Assembly (NCBI GenBank): GCA_003022005.1
Contig: PXRQ01000096.1
Span: 1-10,029, forward strand
From: Halobacteriales archaeon QS_5_70_15
GTDB lineage: Archaea > Halobacteriota > Halobacteria > Halobacteriales > Haloarculaceae
Direction of reading: 5' to 3'
DNA length: 10,029 bases
Shown: in pieces, positions 5,823-10,029 of the stretch
Position numbering within the stretch: position 1 is the first letter of the stretch
How the letters are laid out: each line of letters opens with the position of its first letter
Translations under genes and position numbers: made by a program
The notes under the pieces: generated by a model
What the model was told of the DNA's origin: nothing
Databases searched by the model: none
Seen by the model: only the letters and a program-made list of their open reading frames with translations

Positions 5823-6614
5823 CTACCGGCCCTCGAACTCCGGCTCCCGCCCCTCGAGGTGGGCCTCGAACCCCTCCGCGTAGTCGTGGCTGTCCTCGAT
5901 CTCCGCGGCGAGCTTCCGCTCGAGACCGAGCCCCTCCTCCAGGTCTGTTTCGAGCGCGGCGTCGAGGGCGCGCTTCGCGCGCGTCATCCCGAGCGGGGCG
6001 TTCGCGCAGAGGTCGTCGGCGAACTCGCGGGCGCGAGCGTCCACCCGCGGGTCCGGGACGACGTCGTGGACGAGCCCGCAGGCCGCCGCCTCCTCCGGGT
6101 CGATGAACTCCCCGGTGAGGACCAGCTCCTTGGCCTTCGAGAGCCCGATCAGCCGGGGGAGCCGCTGTGTCGCGCCGCCATGGGGGAACGTCCCAAGCTT
6201 CACCTCGATGACGCCGTATCGCGCCTCGCTCCCCAGTATCCGGAAGTCGAAGGGGAGGCTGAGTTCGAAGGCGCCGGCGGGTCCGGCCCGCTTTATCGCC
6301 GCCACCGTCGGCACCCGGACCCCCTCGATGGTCCCCAGCAGCTCGGGGAACAGCTCCCGGGAGGCGCCCTCGTCGGGGCGGTCGCGCATCATCCGCAGGT
6401 CCATCCCGGCCGAGAACACCGGCCCCTCGCCGACCAGCACCATCGCCCGAACGCCATCGAGGTCGGCGGCGGCCTCGACCGCCGCCGTCAGGTCGCGCAG
6501 GACGCCCTCGTTCATCGCGTTGCGTTTCTCCGCCCTGGTGATGACCACGTCAGCCCGGTGGCCGTCCCGCTCCAGCCGGGCGAACTCCCACTCGCGCTCG
6601 ACGGTCCCGGTCAT
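5823..6614 (-). CDS. Enoyl-CoA hydratase/isomerase family protein
   Basis: A 263-residue crotonase-fold enzyme, full length for the family, acting on CoA thioesters in the cytosol. Oxyanion-hole positions are present: FSAGMDL at 67-73 (Ala69) and AGPAGAFEL at 110-118 (Gly114). Both catalytic glutamates of true hydratases align: Glu117, corresponding to rat Glu144, and Glu137, twenty residues later, corresponding to rat Glu164, just before LGTFPHGGATQRL. The usual Gly-Gly-Gly-x-Glu loop is altered to Ala-Gly-Ala-Phe-Glu, which may change the acyl pocket. Retained glutamates favour hydratase activity on a 2-enoyl-CoA, but isomerase or another crotonase reaction cannot be excluded. ATG 6612-6614 is supported by a box A (minus strand ACTTATGT, 6637-6644) about 26 bp upstream. 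The gene is followed by 58 bp and the stop of the upstream hydrolase gene, both on the minus strand, but the own promoter argues for separate transcription. Confidence 0.9.
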   Translation of the reverse strand: MTGTVEREWEFARLERDGHRADVVITRAEKRNAMNEGVLRDLTAAVEAAADLDGVRAMVLVGEGPVFSAGMDLRMMRDRPDEGASRELFPELLGTIEGVRVPTVAAIKRAGPAGAFELSLPFDFRILGSEARYGVIEVKLGTFPHGGATQRLPRLIGLSKAKELVLTGEFIDPEEAAACGLVHDVVPDPRVDARAREFADDLCANAPLGMTRAKRALDAALETDLEEGLGLERKLAAEIEDSHDYAEGFEAHLEGREPEFEGR

Positions 6615-6636
6615 ACCCCGAACTCGACACGTTCGG

Positions 6637-6644
6637 ACATAAGT
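6637..6644 (-). promoter_or_regulatory. Box A promoter of the enoyl-CoA hydratase-like gene
   Basis: Read on the minus strand, ACTTATGT lies about 23-30 bp upstream of the ATG (6612-6614). The spacing fits a leaderless haloarchaeal transcript. Confidence 0.55.
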
Positions 6645-6672
6645 CCCGCCCCTCCCGGACGGCGGGGCCGAC

Positions 6673-7491
6673 CTACAGGCCCCGGACGAACTCGCGGAGT
6701 TCGCGGTTGAACCGGTCGGTCGCCTCCCAGAACGGCGAGTGCCCCACGTCGGGGTACCAGGAGACCTCGGCGGCGTCGATGAGGTCGGCGTGCTCCTCGG
6801 CCGCCCCCGGCAGGACGATGGTGTCCTCCTCGCCGTGGGTGAGCAGCGTCGGGACGTCGATCGACCGGAGGTCCTCGTCGTGGGTCACCGTCCGGGAGTG
6901 GAGCCCCGTTCGGACGTACGGCGGGACCTTCGCGTTGAACCCGAGGAGGTAGTGGCGGTCCTGCGGGGAGAGCTCACCGTGGACGCAGCGCCCGATGAAC
7001 GTCTCGAGCGTCTCGACGCTCTCGGCGGCGTCGGTCGACTCGAACCCCGGGACGAGTTCGGTGAAGTCCTCGCCGATGACCGCCAGCGCGTCGTCGGTCC
7101 CGAGCTTCGAGATCGCGCCCACGACGTTCAGCCCGGCGACGTGCTCGGTGCCGTACACCGAGACGTAGTCAGCGATGATCAGCCCGCCGTAGGACCACCC
7201 GACCAGCACCGGGTCGTCGAGGTCGAGCGCCTCGATGACCGACTGAACGTCCTCGGCCCACAGCTCCGAATCGTCGTAGGCGTCCCGCGGCTTCCCGGAG
7301 TCGCCGTGGCCCCGGTCGTCCATCGCGATCAGCCGGAACTCGTCGCCGAGGTCCGAGTGCATCTGCCTGTCCCACGAGAGCCGGGACTGCGTGTAGCCGT
7401 GGATGAACAGGATCGGCCGACCGTCCGCCCGGCCCGTCTCGTCGACGTGGAGATCGATACCGCCGCCGCCCGTGACGGTGTGTGACTGCAT
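6673..7491 (-). CDS. Alpha/beta hydrolase
   Basis: A 272-residue alpha/beta-hydrolase fold enzyme of the esterase, epoxide hydrolase or non-haem haloperoxidase type. Visible elements in order: FIHGYTQS (29-36), the His-Gly oxyanion loop; MDDRGHGDSGKP (57-68), the classic strand-turn; GWSYGG (98-103) with nucleophile Ser100; HGEEDTIVLP (219-228) with Asp223; and GHSPFWE (250-256) with His251, completing the triad. The region 131-190 is the cap domain. The ATG at 7489-7491 is preferred to a longer open frame starting at 7596, because the upstream residues are atypical, the family start fits here, and a box A lies at about 7518-7526. The substrate cannot be read from the sequence. It is divergent from the broken universal stress protein gene, 70 bp away. 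A perfect inverted repeat sits directly before its start codon. Confidence 0.9.
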   Translation of the reverse strand: MQSHTVTGGGGIDLHVDETGRADGRPILFIHGYTQSRLSWDRQMHSDLGDEFRLIAMDDRGHGDSGKPRDAYDDSELWAEDVQSVIEALDLDDPVLVGWSYGGLIIADYVSVYGTEHVAGLNVVGAISKLGTDDALAVIGEDFTELVPGFESTDAAESVETLETFIGRCVHGELSPQDRHYLLGFNAKVPPYVRTGLHSRTVTHDEDLRSIDVPTLLTHGEEDTIVLPGAAEEHADLIDAAEVSWYPDVGHSPFWEATDRFNRELREFVRGL

Positions 7492-7513
7492 GGCTCGACT
7501 CCGCAGTCGAGCC
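7492..7513. promoter_or_regulatory. Perfect 9-bp inverted repeat between box A and start codon
   Basis: GGCTCGACT (7492-7500), spacer CCGC, AGTCGAGCC (7505-7513). It begins at the base next to the hydrolase ATG. With box A near 7518-7526, transcription would start at about 7493-7499, inside the repeat. A full hairpin would therefore not form in the mRNA, which makes a DNA operator more likely than an RNA element. Confidence 0.6.
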
Positions 7514-7517
7514 CCCG

Positions 7518-7526
7518 GGATATACG
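7518..7526 (-). promoter_or_regulatory. Box A promoter of the alpha/beta hydrolase gene
   Basis: On the minus strand CGTATATCC lies about 27-35 bp upstream of the ATG at 7491. It is the only A/T-rich word in this part of the divergent space. Confidence 0.6.
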
Positions 7527-7561
7527 TCTTCGCCGTCGGGACGCGTCGACCGGCGGTACCT

Positions 7562-8015
7562 GTGTCCGGAGGCCCGAGAGGGTGCACGGCACCCACGCAC
7601 GTCCTCGTATCGCTCGACGGGTCGCCGCTGTCGGACGCGGCGCTCGACCACGCCCTCGAGACGTTCGACTGCCGGGTGACGGTGCTGAACGTCGTGACGC
7701 CGCTCGACGGGTCGACGAGCGAGGGGGGAGTCCTCGACGCGGACGAGGAGCGGACCGAGGGGGCATGCGAACGCGCCGAGGTCGTGGTCGACAGCGCGCG
7801 AGCGGGCCGCCGAGGTCGACCGGGTGGTCGACACCGCGGTCGGGACGGGCGATCCGGCGGAGACCATCGTGGAGTTCGTCGAGGCCGGCGACGTCGACCA
7901 CGTCGTCATGGACGGACACGGCGGCGAGCGGAACGAACTCGCCCGGCGGCTCCTCGGGACGGTCGCCACGGCCGTCGTCGGCGAGGCGCCCGTGACCGTG
8001 ACGGTCGTCAGGTAA
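7562..8015 (+). pseudogene. Universal stress protein (UspA family), frameshifted
   Basis: Two frames together encode a universal stress protein, a nucleotide-binding alpha/beta fold of about 140 residues. The first part, THVLVSLDGSPLSDAALDHA (from 7595), is the classic N terminus; the second, VVDTAVGTGDPAETIVEFVE and then GHGGERNELARRLLGTVA, is the C-terminal half with the nucleotide-binding loop, ending APVTVTVVR at 8015. The frames differ by one base. Removing C7799 from the GCGCGCG run (7794-7800 area) restores one continuous protein of about 150 residues from GTG 7562. No ATG stands directly before PTHVLV, where the family usually starts; GTG 7562 is the nearest in-frame start. The binding loop has ten rather than nine residues between its glycines. 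Either the gene is decaying, or the extra base is a sequencing or assembly error in a GC repeat. No clear promoter is seen. Confidence 0.8.
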
Positions 8016-8180
8016 TCACCGTGGGGCGGACCGCGGCGGGGTGCTCCGCCGTTCGCCGCATCCCCCCGGATGCGCGGTTCGGCCGGGTTTTCGACGCAGC
8101 TCCGAGCGTCGCACGCGGTGGAAGGAGAATCTGGCGAGGCACAGACCGGCGGTTGTCCGGGGCGCCGACCGTGCGACATG

Positions 8181-8204
8181 CTAAATAATGCCGCAGGGTT
8201 TAGC
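8181..8204 (+). promoter_or_regulatory. Candidate box A elements of the zinc-ribbon gene
   Basis: CTAAATAA (8181-8188) and TTTAGC (8199-8204) stand out in an otherwise GC-rich 213-bp gap. The second is 25-30 bp before the ATG at 8229 and would give a leaderless mRNA; the first is the better TATA-like word and would give a short leader of about 18 nt. Confidence 0.5.
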
Positions 8205-8228
8205 AGCACCGAGCACACGTCCGGGACG

Positions 8229-8420
8229 ATGGACACGAGACCAGGCCAGCTCTTCGAGAACTGCCCGACTTGCGAGCGCGAGACCGCCCACTCGGTGTCG
8301 ATCGAGCTCCGACAGGAACGGATCGTGGGGGGCCGCACGAAGTACGCCAAGGAGCCGTACCGGGTGAGCGTCTGCGATAGCTGCGGGGAGACCGAGCATC
8401 TACGGATGAACGATCGGTAA
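8229..8420 (+). CDS. Small zinc-ribbon protein (resembles DUF7835)
   Basis: A 63-residue protein with two Cys-x-x-Cys pairs, CPTC (12-15) and CDSC (49-52), that would bind one zinc ion as a beta-ribbon. Between them lie TAHSVSIELRQE and the conserved-looking YAKEPYRVSVCD. I recall very similar short haloarchaeal proteins (Cys-x-x-Cys-Gly-x-Glu-Thr, then EPYRV, then a second Cys-x-x-Cys and a final RMN) annotated as DUF7835; this is memory, not a search. The frame is open further upstream to 8070, but ATG 8229 is chosen because homology-like sequence starts here and promoter-like words lie just before it. The function is unknown; many small haloarchaeal zinc proteins are thought to act in regulation. 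The gene converges with threonine synthase, 197 bp away. Confidence 0.82.
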   Translation: MDTRPGQLFENCPTCERETAHSVSIELRQERIVGGRTKYAKEPYRVSVCDSCGETEHLRMNDR

Positions 8421-8468
8421 TCACGGGTCGGCGACACGGAGGGCCGTGTGACTCGACGGGGACCGCCA

Positions 8469-8493
8469 CGCTCGCTCGTTCGGCGGGCGAGCG
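8469..8493. terminator. Possible bidirectional stem-loop between convergent genes
   Basis: CGCTCGC (8469-8475) pairs with GCGAGCG (8487-8493), an 11-base loop between them. It lies in the 197-bp gap between the zinc-ribbon gene and the end of threonine synthase. There is no T-run, and archaeal termination relies mainly on T-runs, so the terminator call is weak. Confidence 0.25.
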
Positions 8494-8617
8494 GACCGGA
8501 CGGCCGTTCGACTGTACCCGCACTCGCTGGGTGTCGAGGCGAACGTTCGGGAGTCGGACCGTTGGCTGGCCGGGGTCTCCACCCCGCCGGACCCGCGAGG
8601 GGCGCCGCCGGTCCCGG

Positions 8618-9877
8618 TCAGACTCGGGTCCCTGACGCCCCGTCCGGTTCGTACCGACTCCGGACGGCCTCGAGCTCCGGTGGAATGCTCGCGGCGTCGC
8701 CGGCGGCCGCCCGGGCACTCTCGGTGTCCTTCAGTCCGAACCCGGTCGTGACCACCACGACCGTCTCGTCGGGTTCGATCGGCCCTTCCGCGAGCGCCCG
8801 CCGGACACCCGCGACCGGGGCTGCACCCGCGGGTTCGGCGTAGATGCCCTCCGTCCGTCCGAGGAGCGCCTCGGCCTCGAGTATCTCCGCGTCGGGGACG
8901 AGCACCGAGGTCCCGCCGCTCTCCTCGAGCGCGCGGCACGCCTTGACCGTGTTCCGGGGGCGCCCGACGGCGATGCTGTCCGCGACCGTCTCGGCCACCT
9001 CGTCGGCGTCCGCGTGGCCGTGGAAGGCGTCGTGTATCGCCGACGCGCCCTCGGACTGCACGCCCAGCATCCGCGGGGTCCCCTCGACGTAGCCCAGTTC
9101 GCGGAACTCGCGGAACCCCTTCCACGCGCCGGCGATCGTACAGCCGTCACCCATCGAGAAGACGACCCAGTCGGGGACCTCGCCGCGGACGACCGACTGC
9201 TCGGCGAGCTCGTGGCCGACGGTTCGCTTGCCCTCGACCTGAAAGGGGTTGATCGCGGCGTTCCGGTTGTACCAGCCGTACGTCTCGGTGGCCTCGACGG
9301 AGAGGTCGTACGCCGCGTCGTAGGTCCCCTCGACCGCGAGCACGTCGGCGCCGTAGACGAGCGGCTGTGCGAGTTTGCCGGCGGGGGCGTCCCCGGGGAC
9401 GAGGATGCGGCAGTCGAGCCCGGCTCGCGCCGAGTAGCCCGCGAGCGACGCCGCCGCGTTCCCCGTCGACGCGCAGGTGACGGTTTCGTGCCCGGCGTGC
9501 CGGGCCTTCGTCACCGCGACGGAGCTCGCGCGATCCTTGAAACAGCCCGTCGGGTTCCGGCCGTCGTCCTTCACCCTGACCTCGACCCCGAGCGCCTCGC
9601 TCAGGTTCGGCGCGTCGAACAGGTCGGTGCCGCCCTCGCCGAGCGTGACCGGCTCCGCCTCGTCGTCGACCGGCAGGAACGCCCCGTACTTCCACTGGCT
9701 CCGGATCTCCCCGTCGAGGTCGGCGTCGAACCGCTCCTCGATCACGCCGTAGTCGTAGACGGCCTCGAGGATACCCGCCACCCCCTCGTGGTCCGGACAG
9801 GTGTAGATCTCCCGTTCGGGGTCGTACTCGGAGCCACAGAGGGTACACTCCAGCGTCCGCACGTGGGGTATCGACAT
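8618..9877 (-). CDS. thrC: Threonine synthase
   Basis: A 419-residue PLP enzyme of fold type II that converts O-phosphohomoserine to threonine and phosphate, the last step of threonine synthesis. The N terminus is a zinc-ribbon-like segment with CTLC (11-14) and CPDH (27-30), the last ligand being His instead of Cys. The catalytic lysine is Lys114 in NPTGCFKDRASS; ASTGNAAASLAGYSARAG (136-153) is the substrate-binding motif; MGDGCTIAG (242-250) is the cofactor-phosphate loop; and GIYAEPAGAA is the usual late motif. These support threonine synthase over threonine dehydratase, which lacks the zinc-ribbon and the NPTGCFKDR form. Haloarchaea often carry several thrC-like paralogs, so this may not be the main enzyme. 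The ATG at 9875-9877 has a strong box A (9899-9906) 22-30 bp upstream. It converges with the zinc-ribbon gene. Confidence 0.92.
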   Translation of the reverse strand: MSIPHVRTLECTLCGSEYDPEREIYTCPDHEGVAGILEAVYDYGVIEERFDADLDGEIRSQWKYGAFLPVDDEAEPVTLGEGGTDLFDAPNLSEALGVEVRVKDDGRNPTGCFKDRASSVAVTKARHAGHETVTCASTGNAAASLAGYSARAGLDCRILVPGDAPAGKLAQPLVYGADVLAVEGTYDAAYDLSVEATETYGWYNRNAAINPFQVEGKRTVGHELAEQSVVRGEVPDWVVFSMGDGCTIAGAWKGFREFRELGYVEGTPRMLGVQSEGASAIHDAFHGHADADEVAETVADSIAVGRPRNTVKACRALEESGGTSVLVPDAEILEAEALLGRTEGIYAEPAGAAPVAGVRRALAEGPIEPDETVVVVTTGFGLKDTESARAAAGDAASIPPELEAVRSRYEPDGASGTRV

Positions 9878-9898
9878 ACTCGTACCCGCCGTGGAGCC

Positions 9899-9906
9899 AT
9901 TATAAA
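9899..9906 (-). promoter_or_regulatory. Box A promoter of thrC
   Basis: Minus-strand TTTATAAT lies 22-30 bp upstream of the thrC ATG, the clearest TATA box in the window. Spacing predicts a leaderless mRNA. The stop codon of the reading frame entering from the right edge falls at 9900-9902, within it. Confidence 0.8.
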
Positions 9907-10029
9907 CGCGCCGGGACGGGCGCCGCGTCCCCGCGCGGGGAACCGGGTGCCCCCGCCGAGGTCGGCGGCGGTCGATGCGACCGGACCTTCCCGAGCCGCT
10001 CGTCGGAGTCGACCTCGATCTGCTCGCGG
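9900..10029 (-). CDS. Possible C-terminal end of an unidentified protein (5' end outside window)
   Basis: A minus-strand frame is open from the right edge to TAA at 9900-9902, giving 42 residues. The first part, REQIEVDSDERLGKVRSH, has codons ending almost only in G or C and an acidic haloarchaeal look. The rest is a Pro/Ala/Gly-rich tail that could be noncoding. A frame on the plus strand starting ATG 9975 (MRPDLPEPLVGVDLDLLA, to the edge) is an alternative. Too little sequence is visible to name a family. Confidence 0.35.
   Translation of the reverse strand, partial: REQIEVDSDERLGKVRSHRPPPTSAGAPGSPRGDAAPVPARL

Noticed and set aside
7492..7596. N-terminal extension of the alpha/beta hydrolase to 7596
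   Set aside because: The extra 35 residues lack family similarity and would run across the box A and inverted repeat; ATG 7491 fits better.
1..10029. CRISPR array, insertion sequence or rRNA genes
   Set aside because: No regularly spaced repeats, transposase motifs, paired terminal inverted repeats with target duplications, or rRNA-like sequence were seen.

Overview
The window comes from a haloarchaeon (class Halobacteria), probably the chromosome. Four things point there: high GC with strong G/C preference at codon third positions, acidic proteins rich in Asp and Glu, several genes whose TATA-like box A lies about 25-32 nt before the start codon (the leaderless layout common in haloarchaea), and a twin-arginine (Tat) secreted surface protein. 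The genus cannot be named from the sequence. Most genes are single transcription units; the only convincing co-directional pair with tight spacing is a toxin-antitoxin-like pair.

Left part (1-2299). The 3' end of a nucleoside-diphosphate-sugar pyrophosphorylase enters from the left edge (1-366). After a 323-bp GC-rich gap comes a haloarchaea-type protein with a coiled coil and two membrane segments (690-1685), carrying a perfect in-frame 27-bp tandem duplication near its end. A tRNA-Ser(CGA) gene with a long variable arm follows (1713-1797). Positions 1798-2299 hold no convincing gene; they contain two adjacent perfect hairpins and then a markedly AT-rich block (about 2059-2275) against a GC-rich background.

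Middle part (2300-5732). A Tat-exported protein with a Tyr/Gly-rich linker and two beta-sandwich-like domains (2300-3115) converges with a MATE-family multidrug/Na+ antiporter (3135-4559, minus strand). Divergent from the antiporter is a two-gene unit: a DUF433 helix-turn-helix antitoxin-like protein and a DUF5615 PIN-like putative toxin (4691-5331). A small two-helix membrane protein of unknown role follows (5481-5732, minus).

Right part (5823-10029). Minus-strand genes encode an enoyl-CoA hydratase/isomerase family enzyme and an alpha/beta hydrolase. A universal stress protein gene (7562-8015, plus) is split by one extra base near 7799 and lacks a normal ATG, so it is either a decaying gene or an assembly error. 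A 63-residue zinc-ribbon protein (8229-8420) converges with threonine synthase (8618-9877, minus). The 3' end of another minus-strand reading frame appears to enter at the right edge, its stop codon falling inside the threonine synthase promoter.

No clearly new multigene system is visible. The items most worth following are the DUF433/DUF5615 pair with its paired upstream palindromes, the AT-rich block beside the tRNA gene, the perfect inverted repeat between promoter and start of the hydrolase gene, and the frameshifted stress protein.
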